The notes beneath the pieces were generated by a model, which did not search any database, was not told the DNA's origin, and worked only from the letters and a program-made list of their open reading frames with translations. Below are positions 1 through 9,751 of a stretch of DNA of 64,000 nt, in pieces. Source of the DNA: Staphylococcus rostri (GTDB lineage Bacteria > Bacillota > Bacilli > Staphylococcales > Staphylococcaceae); assembly GCF_002902145.1 (NCBI RefSeq), contig NZ_PPRF01000017.1, forward strand, positions 105,355-169,354, written 5' to 3'. Made by a program: the position numbers and the translations under genes. Position 1 is the stretch's first letter. Every line of letters starts with the position of its first letter.

Positions 1-1652
1 AAGCGAAAAAAGGTTTGGATATTGAATGTAAAGGTTGGGAACAAGAAGCGGTACTCCGAATGTTATATAACAACTTAGATCCTGAAGTCGCAGAACATCC
101 TGACAAACTCGTTGTTTATGGTGGGATTGGTAAAGCGGCACGTAACTGGGAGGCTTTCGATGCGATTGTTGATACATTACGTCGCTTAGAAAGTGATGAA
201 ACAATGCTTGTACAATCAGGTAAGCCAGTTGCGGTATTTAAAACACATGAAGAAGCACCACGTGTCTTATTATCTAACTCTGTACTCGTACCAAAATGGG
301 CAAATTGGGAACATTTCCATGAGTTGGACCGCAAAGGCTTAATGATGTATGGTCAGATGACGGCTGGAAGTTGGATTTATATCGGCTCACAAGGGATTGT
401 ACAAGGAACGTATGAGACATTTGCGGAGTTGGCGAATCAACACTTCGATGGCTCGTTAAAAGGAACGATTACATTGACGGCTGGATTAGGCGGTATGGGT
501 GGCGCGCAACCGTTAGCAGTAACGATGAATGAAGGGGTTGTTATCGGTGTCGATGTGGACCCATCACGTATTGAAAAACGTATTGAGACGCGCTATTGCG
601 ATATGATTACGTATTCGCTAGACGAAGCGCTTGAACGTGCACAACAAGCGAAGGAAAACGGCGAAGCAATTGCGATTGGCTTGGTCGGTAACGCTGCGGA
701 AGTGCATCATGAAATCTTAAACCGTGGCTTTAAAATTGATATTGTGACGGACCAAACATCAGCACACGATCCGTTGAATGGTTATGTGCCTGAAGGGTAT
801 ACATTAGAAGAAGCGGCAACATTACGTGAAACAGATCCGGAACGTTATGTAGCGCTATCTAAACAATCAATGAAGAAGCACGTTGAAGCAATGTTAGCAT
901 TCCAACAACAAGGCGCAGTTGCTTTCGACTATGGTAACAATATCCGCCAAGTGGCATTTGATGAGGGATTAGAGAATGCTTTTGACTTCCCAGGATTTGT
1001 GCCGGCATACATTCGTCCACTATTTTGTGAAGGTAAAGGACCATTCCGTTTTGCAGCATTATCAGGCGATCCGAAAGACATTGAACGTGCGGATGAACTG
1101 ATGCGTGAACTGTTCCCAGAAGATGAGAAGCTAATGCGTTGGTTGGATATGGCAACTGAGAAAATTGCTTTCCAAGGCTTGCCATCACGTATTGCTTGGC
1201 TCGGTTACGGTGATCGTGCGAAGATGGGCTTGGCACTGAATGAATTGGTACGTAAAGGGGAAATTTCAGCACCAATCGTTATCGGACGTGACCATTTAGA
1301 TGCGGGCTCTGTTGCATCGCCAAACCGTGAAACAGAATCGATGCGAGACGGTTCAGATGCAGTTGGTGACTGGGCGATTTTAAATGCGCTTGTTAACACA
1401 GCAGCAGGTGGTTCATGGATTTCTGTACACCATGGTGGCGGTGTTGGTATGGGTTACTCACTACATGCCGGTATGGTTGTGGTTGCTGATGGTACAGAGC
1501 GTGCAGAACGCAGATTGAAACGTGTCCTAACAACAGATCCAGGTATGGGTGTTGTCAGACATGCAGACGCTGGCTATGATATTGCGATTGAAACAGCACA
1601 ACAAAAAGGTGTCGATATACCAATGATTACAAGCAAAGGTGAGGATAAATAA
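1..1652 (+). CDS. hutU: Urocanate hydratase HutU (5' end outside window)
   Basis: Urocanase converts urocanate to imidazolonepropionate, the second step of histidine breakdown, using tightly bound NAD+ in the cytosol. The reading frame is open to the window edge (codons from base 3 read A-K-K-G-L-D), so the TTG at 15 is internal and only a few N-terminal residues are missing. About 549 residues are visible against a family length near 555. The glycine-rich GLGGMGGAQ stretch lies near base 484-510 and the urocanase signature [10 protein letters not shown] near base 1170-1200. In that signature the residue I remember as Cys in the pseudomonad and Bacillus enzymes is Ala. The stop overlaps the hutI start by one base, so the two are translationally coupled. 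hutH and hutG are not in view. Confidence 0.96.
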   Translation, partial: AKKGLDIECKGWEQEAVLRMLYNNLDPEVAEHPDKLVVYGGIGKAARNWEAFDAIVDTLRRLESDETMLVQSGKPVAVFKTHEEAPRVLLSNSVLVPKWANWEHFHELDRKGLMMYGQMTAGSWIYIGSQGIVQGTYETFAELANQHFDGSLKGTITLTAGLGGMGGAQPLAVTMNEGVVIGVDVDPSRIEKRIETRYCDMITYSLDEALERAQQAKENGEAIAIGLVGNAAEVHHEILNRGFKIDIVTDQTSAHDPLNGYVPEGYTLEEAATLRETDPERYVALSKQSMKKHVEAMLAFQQQGAVAFDYGNNIRQVAFDEGLENAFDFPGFVPAYIRPLFCEGKGPFRFAALSGDPKDIERADELMRELFPEDEKLMRWLDMATEKIAFQGLPSRIAWLGYGDRAKMGLALNELVRKGEISAPIVIGRDHLDAGSVASPNRETESMRDGSDAVGDWAILNALVNTAAGGSWISVHHGGGVGMGYSLHAGMVVVADGTERAERRLKRVLTTDPGMGVVRHADAGYDIAIETAQQKGVDIPMITSKGEDK

Positions 1653-2887
1653 TGAACGACTTAATCATTCAAAACATTAAGCAGTTAGTGCTACCAAAGT
1701 CGACGGAGCGTCCGTTGAAAGGTGCAGAACTGGATGAATTGACGATTGTTGAAAATGGGACAGTCGTTGTGAAAGATGGAAAGGTTGTCTATTCAGGTCC
1801 GTATACGAAGGACTATGAAGCAACAGAAGTGATCGATGCGTCACATCATGTCGTATCACCTGCACTTGTCGATGCACATACACATTTAGTTCACGGTGGT
1901 TCACGTGAACATGAAATGTCGCTCAAACGTCAAGGCTTGTCGTATCTGGAAATCTTAGAACGCGGCGGCGGTATTTTATCAACGGTAGAGGCGACAAGAA
2001 CAGCAACAGAAGATGAATTATTTGCCAAAGCAGAACATGACTTATTGACGATGATTCATCACGGCGTATTAGCGGTAGAGAGCAAGAGTGGTTATGGTTT
2101 AGATAAAGACAATGAATTGAAACAATTACACGTATCACGTCGTCTACAAGAGAAGTATGGTATTGATATGCGTCATACATTTTTAGGACCACATGCGGTA
2201 CCGAAAGAAGCGACGTCGAATGAGGCATTTTTACAACAAATGATTGACTTATTACCTGACGTTAAAGAATTAGCGGACTTTGCGGATATTTTCTGTGAAA
2301 CGGGCGTCTTTACGATTGAAGAATCACGACGTTATATGCAGGCGGCGAAAGACCAAGGGTTCCGTGTTAAAATTCATGCGGATGAAATTGACCCGCTTGG
2401 TGGACTTGGCTTAGCAATTGATGAAGCGGCGATTTCTGCGGATCACTTGGTGGCTGCGAGTGACGAGGATAAAGCAAAACTTGCTGACTCTGATACCGTT
2501 GCAGTTTTATTACCGGGGACAACGTTCTATCTCGGTAAAAATGATTATGCAGATGCGCGTGGTATGCTTGAAAACAATGGGGCCATTGCGATTGCGACAG
2601 ACTTTAATCCGGGTAGTTGTGTGACGAATAACCTGCAAATGGTCATGGCGATTGCCGCATTAAAACTCAAATTATCTCCAAATGAAGTGTGGAATGCGGT
2701 GACAGTCAATGCGGCGAAAGCGATTGATGTTGACGCTGGAACGATTAATGAAGGGGACAAGGCGAATATCGTTATCTGGCATGCACCGAATCATGAGTAT
2801 ATCCCGTATCATTATGGCATTAATCATGTCGATACTGTGATACATGAGGGTCGTGTTATTGTGAAAAGAGACTTAACATTAAAATAG
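1652..2887 (+). CDS. hutI: Imidazolonepropionase HutI
   Basis: This cytosolic amidohydrolase-superfamily enzyme opens the ring of imidazolonepropionate to formiminoglutamate, the third step of histidine degradation. The 411-residue length is normal. Metal-ligand motifs are in the expected order: DAHTH near residue 75, FLGPHAVP near 175, [12 protein letters not shown] near 240 and ATDFNPGS near 315. The ATG shares its A with the hutU stop codon. A HutI directly after HutU is the usual bacterial order and both probably share a promoter upstream of the window. Confidence 0.96.
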   Translation: MNDLIIQNIKQLVLPKSTERPLKGAELDELTIVENGTVVVKDGKVVYSGPYTKDYEATEVIDASHHVVSPALVDAHTHLVHGGSREHEMSLKRQGLSYLEILERGGGILSTVEATRTATEDELFAKAEHDLLTMIHHGVLAVESKSGYGLDKDNELKQLHVSRRLQEKYGIDMRHTFLGPHAVPKEATSNEAFLQQMIDLLPDVKELADFADIFCETGVFTIEESRRYMQAAKDQGFRVKIHADEIDPLGGLGLAIDEAAISADHLVAASDEDKAKLADSDTVAVLLPGTTFYLGKNDYADARGMLENNGAIAIATDFNPGSCVTNNLQMVMAIAALKLKLSPNEVWNAVTVNAAKAIDVDAGTINEGDKANIVIWHAPNHEYIPYHYGINHVDTVIHEGRVIVKRDLTLK

Positions 2888-3016
2888 ATGTGATAAACAC
2901 GTGTGTACTTAATCAGTGCATGCGTGTTTTATTTTTCTCGAACAGTGATATTACACCTGCCCTCGTTATTTGATAGAATAGAGAATAACCAACATAGATA
3001 TAAAGGGGATGAATCT

Positions 3017-4201
3017 ATGCATGCGTGGTGGAACGACTATCGTGCATCATGGTTAGGGGATTACTATCAAAATGTTGTGGCAGCATTGCTCGTAGCATTG
3101 GCGATGTTACCGGGGGCGATCGCATATAGCTTTATTGCAGGTGTTAGTCCGACAACAAGTATGATTAGTACATCCATGATGATGATTTATATGAGCTTTA
3201 TCGGGGCGCGTACACTGTTGATTTCTGCACCGAGTAGTGGCGTCTCGCTCATTGTCGTGATGATTACCGCTTCATACAGTTTAGAGATGTTAGCGGCGTC
3301 CATCATTGTAATGGGCATCGTACAAGTTATTTTTGGCTATTGCCGCGTATCGAAAGCAATTAAATTGATTCCAGTACCCGTCGTGATCGGTTTCATGAAC
3401 GCACTCGGTTACCTATTATTCGTCTCACAACTCAAACATATTTTTGGTCACAATTTAACAACCTATTTATTTGCTGCATTGAGCTTATTGTTGATTTGGT
3501 TTGTGCCCAAGTGGACGACAAAAATACCTGCCGCATTATTAGCAATTGTACTTTTAACATTGTTAGCGTTCTTGACGCATGCAGACTTACAATACGTGCA
3601 CGACTTTGCAGATATTAAAGTCGAAATTCCAAGTTTTGGCTTACCTGCACTCGACTGGCAAGCAGGGACAATTATACAAGCCGTATTGTTTGGTTTAATG
3701 CTCGCAACGGTCGGCACCATTCAAACGAGTCTTATCGCACAAATGATGGATGATTTGACGGGGACAACAAGTGATAAAGATAAAGAGACCCGCGGACAAG
3801 GTATTGCTAACTTTTTAATCGGTATGTTTGGTGGGCTTGCCGGATGTGCACTCGTAGGACAATCGAAGTTTATGTATTTTAGTGGCGCAACGACGCGCTT
3901 AGCCATGCTCATTGTCGGTGTTGTAATGGGACTATTTGTATTTGTGTTAGGTCCCATTGTAGGACAAATTCCAATGGTCGTACTTGCAACCGTGCTTATC
4001 CAAGTTGCATTGAAAGCATTCGATCCAAAAACAAAAACATTAATTGCCAAACGCCGTTATTTTGATTTTGCAATGATGGTCATCACATTCGGATTGACGA
4101 TTGTGACGAAAAACTTAGCCTTAGGTGTGTTAACGGGTACGGCTTGTTACTATCTATTTAAAGGAGCTGAAAAATTATGGCAACATTCACAGAACAGTTA
4201 A
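3017..4201 (+). CDS. SulP-family anion transporter without STAS domain
   Basis: A 394-residue, highly hydrophobic protein of the SulP inorganic anion transporter family, located in the membrane. The start is the ATG at 3017 because AAAGGGGAT lies just upstream; an upstream GTG at 2903 would add 38 residues that look non-coding. Family resemblance is best near residues 285-350, with FSGATTRLAML followed by the LGPIVGQIPMVVLATVLI segment typical of SulP. The protein stops after the last membrane segment, so the C-terminal STAS domain of full-length SulP proteins is missing. Its substrate cannot be read from sequence; sulfate is not implied by its neighbours. The last 25 bases overlap the next gene, so the two are likely co-transcribed. 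Confidence 0.8.
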   Translation: MHAWWNDYRASWLGDYYQNVVAALLVALAMLPGAIAYSFIAGVSPTTSMISTSMMMIYMSFIGARTLLISAPSSGVSLIVVMITASYSLEMLAASIIVMGIVQVIFGYCRVSKAIKLIPVPVVIGFMNALGYLLFVSQLKHIFGHNLTTYLFAALSLLLIWFVPKWTTKIPAALLAIVLLTLLAFLTHADLQYVHDFADIKVEIPSFGLPALDWQAGTIIQAVLFGLMLATVGTIQTSLIAQMMDDLTGTTSDKDKETRGQGIANFLIGMFGGLAGCALVGQSKFMYFSGATTRLAMLIVGVVMGLFVFVLGPIVGQIPMVVLATVLIQVALKAFDPKTKTLIAKRRYFDFAMMVITFGLTIVTKNLALGVLTGTACYYLFKGAEKLWQHSQNS

Positions 4202-5307
4202 AAGCTTGGCGACGTGAATTTCATCGTACGCCAGAAGTGGCACATACAGAGATTGAAACCACACGACGAATACGTGAAATTTTAGAAGAACATGATATTA
4301 CAATTTTAGATATCCCACTAAAAACAGGGCTAATCGCTGAAATTGGACAGGGCGATACGTTCATTGCGGTGCGTTCGGATATTGATGCGCTCCCTATTAT
4401 TGAGCAGACTAACTTAGCATATGCTTCTGAAAAGCACGGTGCAATGCATGCGTGTGGTCATGATATTCATATGGCGAGCATTCTAGGGACAGCTATTTTA
4501 TTAAAGGAACGCGAACAACAACTGCCTGGACGTGTGCGTGTTATTTTTCAAGCAGCGGAAGAAGTGAGTCAAGGGGCTGATGCTGTTGTAAAAACAAATG
4601 TGTTACAGGGTGCCAAAGCGATTATCGGCTTTCATAATGATCCGACGTTACCAGTGGGAACATGGCGCGCTAAAACAGGCTATATGACAGCAAATGTTGA
4701 CCGCTTCAAGATTGAGATTAACGGTGTTGGTGCGCATGCTGCTATGCCACAAGATGGTGTGGACCCTCAAATTATATTGAGTCAATTGATTAGTAGTATC
4801 CAAACGATTGTCAGTCGAAATGTTGCGCCGTATGAAGAAGCGGTTGTGACGATTGGACAAGTACACAGCGGTGAGACGTGGAACGTTATTCCAAGTAGCG
4901 GGATGATCGAAGGGACAGTCCGTACGTTAACACCCGAAGTCCGTGACTTGGTCGAAACACGTATGCAAAAGTTATGTGAAGGCCTGGCATTACAATTTGG
5001 TGCATCTGTTGCGCTCGATTATCAACGCTTAACAGACGGTGTAAATAATGATGAAGCGTTACAGACACTTGCTTGGCAGGTTGCTGAAGAGACAGGCTAT
5101 GATGTGCAACTCCAACCGCGTGCGCAAATGATTGTCGAAGACTTTGCTAGTTACCAACAAGTGGCACCTGTCCATTTTGCGATGATTGGATCAGACAGTA
5201 AATATCCGTTACATCATCCTCAATATGCACCAGATGAAGCAATACTCGACAAAGTACCCTATTATTTTGTAAACTTTGTAGAGCGTCTATTTGAACGAGT
5301 AAGATAA
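4177..5307 (+). CDS. M20-family amidohydrolase (N-acyl amino acid / hippurate hydrolase-like)
   Basis: A 376-residue cytosolic metallopeptidase-fold enzyme of the M20D group, which hydrolyses N-acylated amino acids or related amides. Metal-binding motifs are intact: HACGHDIHM near residue 90, QAAEEVSQGA near 128 and GFHNDPTLPVG near 150. The dimerisation-domain motif GVGAHAAMPQDGVDP is near 185. AAGGAGCT-type ribosome binding sequence at about 4160 supports the ATG at 4177, which lies inside the end of the SulP gene. The exact substrate is unknown. Adjacency to hut genes suggests amino acid scavenging, but that is inference. Confidence 0.88.
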   Translation: MATFTEQLKAWRREFHRTPEVAHTEIETTRRIREILEEHDITILDIPLKTGLIAEIGQGDTFIAVRSDIDALPIIEQTNLAYASEKHGAMHACGHDIHMASILGTAILLKEREQQLPGRVRVIFQAAEEVSQGADAVVKTNVLQGAKAIIGFHNDPTLPVGTWRAKTGYMTANVDRFKIEINGVGAHAAMPQDGVDPQIILSQLISSIQTIVSRNVAPYEEAVVTIGQVHSGETWNVIPSSGMIEGTVRTLTPEVRDLVETRMQKLCEGLALQFGASVALDYQRLTDGVNNDEALQTLAWQVAEETGYDVQLQPRAQMIVEDFASYQQVAPVHFAMIGSDSKYPLHHPQYAPDEAILDKVPYYFVNFVERLFERVR

Positions 5308-5524
5308 AACGTCTAAAGTGGATAAGGATAGTAATTGCAACATTCAATTTCGTGGAGAAGGTAGTGACTGACTTAGCTTTGTCAAGGTGGGGCTTTGGAA
5401 AAATGAGATGTCTGACCCGCACTCTACAACATTTCTGACGTATGACGTGTATGTATGAAAAGTAATAAAGTGGAATAGAACGATGGGAGGCAGCAGCTGA
5501 TCCCATCATGAAGGAGTAACAATA
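5308..5524. repeat. Degenerate intergenic repeat copy plus leader of antiporter gene
   Basis: This 217-base gap has no gene. Bases about 5380-5445 (GGGGCTTTGGAAAAATGAG, then GTCTGACCCGCACTC) resemble a decayed copy of the composite hairpin repeat seen elsewhere in the window. A good ribosome binding site, AAGGAG, sits at about 5511 for the antiporter that follows. Assignment to the repeat family is by eye. Confidence 0.35.
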
Positions 5525-6823
5525 ATGCAAAGAACAGAGAAAGAAAATGCATGGGCACTCATACCGTTAGTGGTGTTTATCGGATTGTTTTTAGGTGCAG
5601 GCATAATAACCAAAGATTTTACGTTTTTACCGCTTAATGTTGCGGCGTTAATTGGTGTCATCGTCGCACTTTTGATGAATCCGAAAGAGAAGTTTACGCA
5701 TAAGGTGGAAGTGTTTGCGCGAAAAGCAGGGCATCCTAATATTATTTTAATGATGTTAGTGTTCGTGTTAGCGGGTGCTTTTTCACAAACGGCAAAAGAG
5801 ATGGGCGGGGTCTCATCTATTGTGAATCTGGGCTTATCCTTGATTCCGCAACACTATTTAATTGTCGGCATTTTTATTATATGTATGTTTATTTCCATTT
5901 CGATGGGAACATCTGTTGGAACGGTTGCAGCCATTGCGCCAGTAGGTTTTGGCATTAGTGAAGCGACAGATATTCCGGCAGCCTTAGCGATGGCAACTGT
6001 TGTCGGTGGTGCTATGTTTGGCGACAACTTGTCAATGATTTCAGATACGACGATTGCAGCGGTGCGTACACAAAATACGCGTATGGCTGATAAGTTTAAG
6101 GTGAACTTCCGCATTGTTGTACCGGGTGCACTTGCAACACTTGTGATTTTATGGTGGCTCACTTACGGCAATCAAGTTAATCAAACAGCGCACTATGATT
6201 ACGATATTATCAAGGTGATTCCTTACTTGTTAGTACTAATACTCGCCTTGCTTGGCGTCAATGTCGTCATCGTCTTGATGGGTGGCATTGTTCTAGCCGG
6301 TGTCATTGGTGGATTAGATGGTTCATTCGGCATGAAAGGCTTCTTAACAGCGGCCTCTGAAGGTATCATTGCGATGGAAGATATTGCCATGATTGCATTA
6401 CTTATTGGCGGTATGATTGGACTCGTTGAACATTATGGCGGTGTGACTTGGCTGCTGAATTATGTGAAACAACGTATCCATTCACGTCGTGGTGCAGAAC
6501 TAGGTATTGCAGGATTAGTGAGCTTGGCAGACATCTCGACGGCAAACAATACGATTTCGATTATTATGGCAGGTCCACTTGCCAAAGATATTGCTGATGA
6601 ATATGAGATTGACCCACGTAAATCTGCAAGTATTTTAGATATTTTTGGTAGTGCATTTCAAGGCATCTTGCCATACAGCCCACAGTTAATTGCAGCGGCG
6701 GGTGTTGCAGGCATTTCGCCAGTCATGTTATTACCGTATTCTGTTTATCCGATAATGCTGGCATTATGTGGTCTCGTAGCAATCGTCTTTAACTTACCAC
6801 GTTTGCAAAAAGCGAATAAGTAG
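5525..6823 (+). CDS. NhaC-type Na+/H+ antiporter family protein
   Basis: A 432-residue polytopic membrane protein of the Na+/H+ antiporter (NhaC-related) superfamily. Around 11-12 hydrophobic segments can be seen. The motif region MGTSVGTVAAIAPVGFGI near residue 130, followed by GGAMFGDNLSMISDTTIAAV near residue 160, is diagnostic of this family; the conserved acidic D in GDNLS lies within it. Start ATG at 5525 follows AAGGAGTAAC. It may exchange cations for protons or carry organic solutes, since relatives with other substrates exist. In S. aureus a similar antiporter gene lies beside the same amidohydrolase, as I recall. Confidence 0.85.
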   Translation: MQRTEKENAWALIPLVVFIGLFLGAGIITKDFTFLPLNVAALIGVIVALLMNPKEKFTHKVEVFARKAGHPNIILMMLVFVLAGAFSQTAKEMGGVSSIVNLGLSLIPQHYLIVGIFIICMFISISMGTSVGTVAAIAPVGFGISEATDIPAALAMATVVGGAMFGDNLSMISDTTIAAVRTQNTRMADKFKVNFRIVVPGALATLVILWWLTYGNQVNQTAHYDYDIIKVIPYLLVLILALLGVNVVIVLMGGIVLAGVIGGLDGSFGMKGFLTAASEGIIAMEDIAMIALLIGGMIGLVEHYGGVTWLLNYVKQRIHSRRGAELGIAGLVSLADISTANNTISIIMAGPLAKDIADEYEIDPRKSASILDIFGSAFQGILPYSPQLIAAAGVAGISPVMLLPYSVYPIMLALCGLVAIVFNLPRLQKANK

Positions 6824-6837
6824 TAGGGAAATTTACT

Positions 6838-6919
6838 TTTACAGGTTTTTTTACACATACTCAGCCTTACCGGGGACAACGGAATCTTTTGGATACATGA
6901 GATTTCTGTTCCACACCTC
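6838..6919 (+). repeat. Composite intergenic hairpin repeat, copy 2
   Basis: Contains the module ACACATACTCAGCCTTACCG followed by GGGACAACGGAATCTTTT and the return arm GAGATTTCTGTTCCACACC. The same module order is found near 28290-28350. The arms pair imperfectly in this copy. It lies between the antiporter gene and the SRPBCC gene. Confidence 0.7.
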
Positions 6920-6979
6920 TATCTTGTAAAATACAAACAGATGAACCTTGGCATTAGGAGCCAGAACGGAAGTGAGAAA

Positions 6980-7465
6980 ATGCAAAATGAAGCTGTTGAA
7001 ATAGAACTCGTACGTTTGATGAAGACGACACCAGAAAAAGCATACGATGCGTGGATCGTGCCAAATCAGATGAAACAATGGTTAATGACAACACCACGAA
7101 CAAATGTAGCTGTCCACAGTGATGCGGTAGAAGGTGGCACGTATCAAATTCGTGATGTGCGTCAAGGTAAAGAACGTGAGGTAACGGGGACATACGAACA
7201 ACTCGTACCACACGAACACATACGCCTTACGATACAAATGCCTGCGTTAAGTGATGAAGCAGATGTGATTGATGTCGATTTTGAAGAACGCAGTCCAGGT
7301 ATTACACAGATGACATTTCACTACACGAGTATTTTAAAGAAATTACGTAGTGTTTCTAACTTAGCGTATAAGCAGGAAAAGAAAGCATACCACGACCATA
7401 CAGCACATGGATTTGAACTGATGTTTGACACATTACAAGCGTATTTAGAACAAGATAATGAATAA
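6980..7465 (+). CDS. SRPBCC / AHSA1-domain protein
   Basis: A 161-residue protein of the START/Bet v1-like AHSA1 group, small hydrophobic-cavity proteins whose bacterial members rarely have a known ligand. N-terminal pattern VRLMKTTPEKAYDAW followed by MKQWLMT is typical, as is the later LVPHEHIRLTIQMPAL strand region. The chosen start is the ATG at 6980 after GGAAGTGAG; an in-frame ATG at 6941 lacks a ribosome binding site and lies close to the upstream repeat. It ends just before a strong bidirectional terminator, so it is probably monocistronic. Confidence 0.78.
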   Translation: MQNEAVEIELVRLMKTTPEKAYDAWIVPNQMKQWLMTTPRTNVAVHSDAVEGGTYQIRDVRQGKEREVTGTYEQLVPHEHIRLTIQMPALSDEADVIDVDFEERSPGITQMTFHYTSILKKLRSVSNLAYKQEKKAYHDHTAHGFELMFDTLQAYLEQDNE

Positions 7466-7468
7466 TAC

Positions 7469-7507
7469 AAAAAGCACCTTGGCCGTCATTTTAGCCAAGG
7501 TGCTTTT
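7469..7507. terminator. Bidirectional Rho-independent terminator
   Basis: AAAAAGCACCTTGGC pairs with GCCAAGGTGCTTTT across a 10-base loop. A-runs and T-runs on both flanks allow it to serve the SRPBCC gene on + and the converging gene on -. Confidence 0.9.
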
Positions 7508-7524
7508 GTGCTGTGCACAGTTAT

Positions 7525-8052
7525 TTATGAGATACGTGACTGATGATGTGTACGTTGTGGCAAGCTTGCATAATAAATATCGATATGACGTGTGGCAAGC
7601 GTACGTATTAAAGCCATCATCACTTTGGGTGTTGTTGTCACTTTTAAGCGATGACGTGAAAAGTTATACATCATACGTTCTGACTGGAAGCTTGATAACA
7701 CATCGATCACTTTATCCTTAATGAAGGGGTCGGTTAAACCATCAATTACGAGTTCATAATGTTGTTCGTGTGTCGATACTTGTTGAAGCGGTGTGATCGT
7801 ATGGACATCACGTGTTAGAACAAGTTGATAAATAGAAAAGTTGTGAAAACTAATCAAACTCACAAAATAGGGGAGTGCCTGTTTAGGTAACTGAACGCGT
7901 AAGCAGTAGCAGTCTTTCACCTTGACAATATTAAACTGAAAAGGTGTTTGAAATGAAACAGTCGTTAGCAATTTTTTTAGCTGGCGTCGAACAGCACGAC
8001 GGTCAAGTTGGTCAATGTTAAATGTATAAGATTCTAATTTATCAATGATCAT
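7525..8052 (-). CDS. Hypothetical protein, 175 aa, no recognised family
   Basis: I do not recognise this protein. It is soluble-looking, with no signal peptide or membrane segment. It opens MIIDKLESYTFNID and has a basic stretch DRRAVRRQLKKLL near residue 20, with a His/Arg-rich C-terminus (FSRHRLKV, ATRHIDIYYA, LPQRTHHQSR). The start is the ATG at 8052 preceded by a GGGGA sequence; the open frame runs further upstream to 8304 but that part reads as AT-rich intergenic DNA with the divergent promoter in it. It converges on the SRPBCC gene and shares its terminator. Confidence 0.65.
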   Translation of the reverse strand: MIIDKLESYTFNIDQLDRRAVRRQLKKLLTTVSFQTPFQFNIVKVKDCYCLRVQLPKQALPYFVSLISFHNFSIYQLVLTRDVHTITPLQQVSTHEQHYELVIDGLTDPFIKDKVIDVLSSFQSERMMYNFSRHRLKVTTTPKVMMALIRTLATRHIDIYYASLPQRTHHQSRIS

Positions 8053-8205
8053 GATAATTCCCCGTTTGCAAATATTTGTTAATGTTATTGTAGCATGCGC
8101 TAGATAGAAATACAGTAGGACTTCAGACGGAAAGTGAAATGCGCACAACAAGTGATAAAAGTACAACAAGATGTAAAAGGTATAATAAAAAATAACAAAA
8201 TAAGG

Positions 8206-8234
8206 TTGTAGAGTACGCTTTATTATGCTAATAT
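8206..8234 (+). promoter_or_regulatory. Probable sigma-A promoter for the symporter gene
   Basis: TTGTAG and TAATAT hexamers are separated by exactly 17 bases, about 35 bases before the ATG at 8268. The assignment is by pattern only. Confidence 0.55.
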
Positions 8235-8267
8235 TCTGACTATTAAAATAATTAAGGGGTGTTACCA

Positions 8268-9218
8268 ATGTTGCAGCGTATTGGTCATTTTGCGTCAAAA
8301 ACATTTTTAGTATGGGTGTTGCTAGTCAGTATTATCGCTTTTTCAGCACCAGGTTTATTTTCAGGGTTAGGGGAATATATTCCTTATTTACTTGGTATCG
8401 TTATGTTAGGTATGGGTCTGACTATTAAAGTGAGTGATTTTAAATTAATTTTTAAATATCCCAAGCCCGTCATTATCGGGGTTGTTTTACAATATACAAT
8501 TATGCCACTGTTAGCTTATTTAATCGTTAAAACATTTCAATTACCACCAGACATTGCAATCGGTGTATTACTAGTAGGCTGTTGTCCAGGGGGAACGACA
8601 AGTAACGTTATGAGTTATATCGCAAAAGCAAATGTGGCGTTGTCTGTAACTATTACATCTATTTCTACAATCTTAGCACCTGTATTAACGCCAGGCTTTA
8701 TGTATTTATTCGCAAGAGAGTGGATGGATGTATCTTTCCTAAGTATGTTCGCATCTGTGACAAAAGTTGTTTTAATTCCAATCTTAATTGGTTTACTGAT
8801 CCAAAGAATCTTTACGAACCTTGCAGAAAAGAGTGAGGATGTATTGCCGCTCGTGTCAGTCGTAGCAATTTCAATTATCTTAGGAACTGTTGTTGCAGGT
8901 AGTCGTGAATTAATTATTGAAACGGGTCTCTTAATCTTTACAGTCGTTATTGCACATAATGTATTAGGCTACGCGACAGGTTATTTCATGGCAAATATTT
9001 TAAAACTCAATTATCCAGATAAAAAAGCTGTGTCGATTGAAGTGGGAATGCAAAACTCTGCATTAGCAACATCGCTGGCAACCGTACATTTCAATCCACT
9101 TGCTGCAGTACCAGGCGCAGTATTCAGCTTAGTACACTGTGTGACTGGACCGATCCTTGCGCGTTATTGGGCAAGACGTGCCGAACAAATCGAACGTACG
9201 AAACAAAGCGTCGCCTAA
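8268..9218 (+). CDS. Bile acid:sodium symporter family (BASS) transporter
   Basis: A 316-residue membrane protein with nine or ten hydrophobic segments, of the BASS/SBF family, which couples import of organic anions to sodium. The family hallmark is seen near residues 105-120: LVGCCPGGTTSNVMSYIAK. The second crossover region EVGMQNSALATSLA near residue 262 is also present. The ATG at 8268 follows AAGGGG with good spacing; a GTG at 8259 overlaps that site and is rejected. Bacterial members carry substrates such as pantoate or keto-acids, so 'bile acid' is only a family label. It has its own promoter and a repeat hairpin downstream. Confidence 0.9.
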   Translation: MLQRIGHFASKTFLVWVLLVSIIAFSAPGLFSGLGEYIPYLLGIVMLGMGLTIKVSDFKLIFKYPKPVIIGVVLQYTIMPLLAYLIVKTFQLPPDIAIGVLLVGCCPGGTTSNVMSYIAKANVALSVTITSISTILAPVLTPGFMYLFAREWMDVSFLSMFASVTKVVLIPILIGLLIQRIFTNLAEKSEDVLPLVSVVAISIILGTVVAGSRELIIETGLLIFTVVIAHNVLGYATGYFMANILKLNYPDKKAVSIEVGMQNSALATSLATVHFNPLAAVPGAVFSLVHCVTGPILARYWARRAEQIERTKQSVA

Positions 9219-9233
9219 GATATAGGGGGGCAT

Positions 9234-9290
9234 GAGGTTGGGACAACGGAATCTTTTTAGAAAAATGAGATTCCTATCCCACTCCCATCC
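9234..9290 (+). repeat. Composite intergenic hairpin repeat, core copy
   Basis: GGTTGGGACAAC, then GGAATCTTTTTAGAAAAATG, then AGATTCCTATCCCACTCCC. The arms GGAATCT/AGATTCC and GGGA/TCCC form a near-perfect hairpin. It could also serve as terminator of the symporter gene. Confidence 0.85.
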
Positions 9291-9401
9291 TATTTTTTTA
9301 TTTCGTTTACAAAAATATTAGGTTGTGCGAAAATGGTTGTTAATAAGTGTTAAGTATATTGGCATGAAGCCATTGTAACTTACATAAAGGACGTGATGTG
9401 T

Positions 9402-9677
9402 ATGGTAAGCATTTTGCAGCGTTATTTGATTACATGCATGCTTTTAGTGACGATGCTTATTTTAGCAGTCGGCTTTTTAAACCATTATCCAAATGGTGGG
9501 CAACTTTTACTCGTGTTAACTTTCAGTGTGACAACATTTAGCGTGATGCTTGAAACATGGTTGGCGCGTGCACAATTATCAACGCGTAAAGTACGTTTTA
9601 TTCAAACATTGGCATTTCCAGCTGCAATTATTATTATGGGACTGGTGTGCTTGTGTTGGCTTCCAAGTGCACTATAA
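9402..9677 (+). CDS. Small membrane protein, 91 aa
   Basis: No family recognised. Three hydrophobic segments are visible: residues about 5-25, 32-50 and 70-90, with a short basic loop ARAQLSTRKVRF between the second and third. AAAGGA at 9386 places the start at the ATG at 9402; GTG 9393 and ATG 9396 are in the same frame but too close to the binding site. It stands alone between the symporter and the VOC gene. Confidence 0.6.
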   Translation: MVSILQRYLITCMLLVTMLILAVGFLNHYPNGGQLLLVLTFSVTTFSVMLETWLARAQLSTRKVRFIQTLAFPAAIIIMGLVCLCWLPSAL

Positions 9678-9751
9678 TCAAAGCGTTTGCGTATCTATGC
9701 GATAGGGTATAGACTGCTAACATGACAAAACAAGTGATGGAGGCTGATAAA

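Noticed and set aside
859..1275. 138-residue open frame antisense to hutU, and many similar antisense frames
   Set aside because: They lie opposite well-conserved coding sequence, have no ribosome binding site and look like shadows of codon bias.
8053..8304. N-terminal extension of the 175-residue minus-strand protein
   Set aside because: It would run through the promoter and start of the divergent symporter gene and has no binding site.
9691..9705. GTATCTATGCGATAG as a QsrR-type operator for the VOC gene
   Set aside because: The arms differ from GTATA/TATAC in several positions and the palindrome is imperfect.
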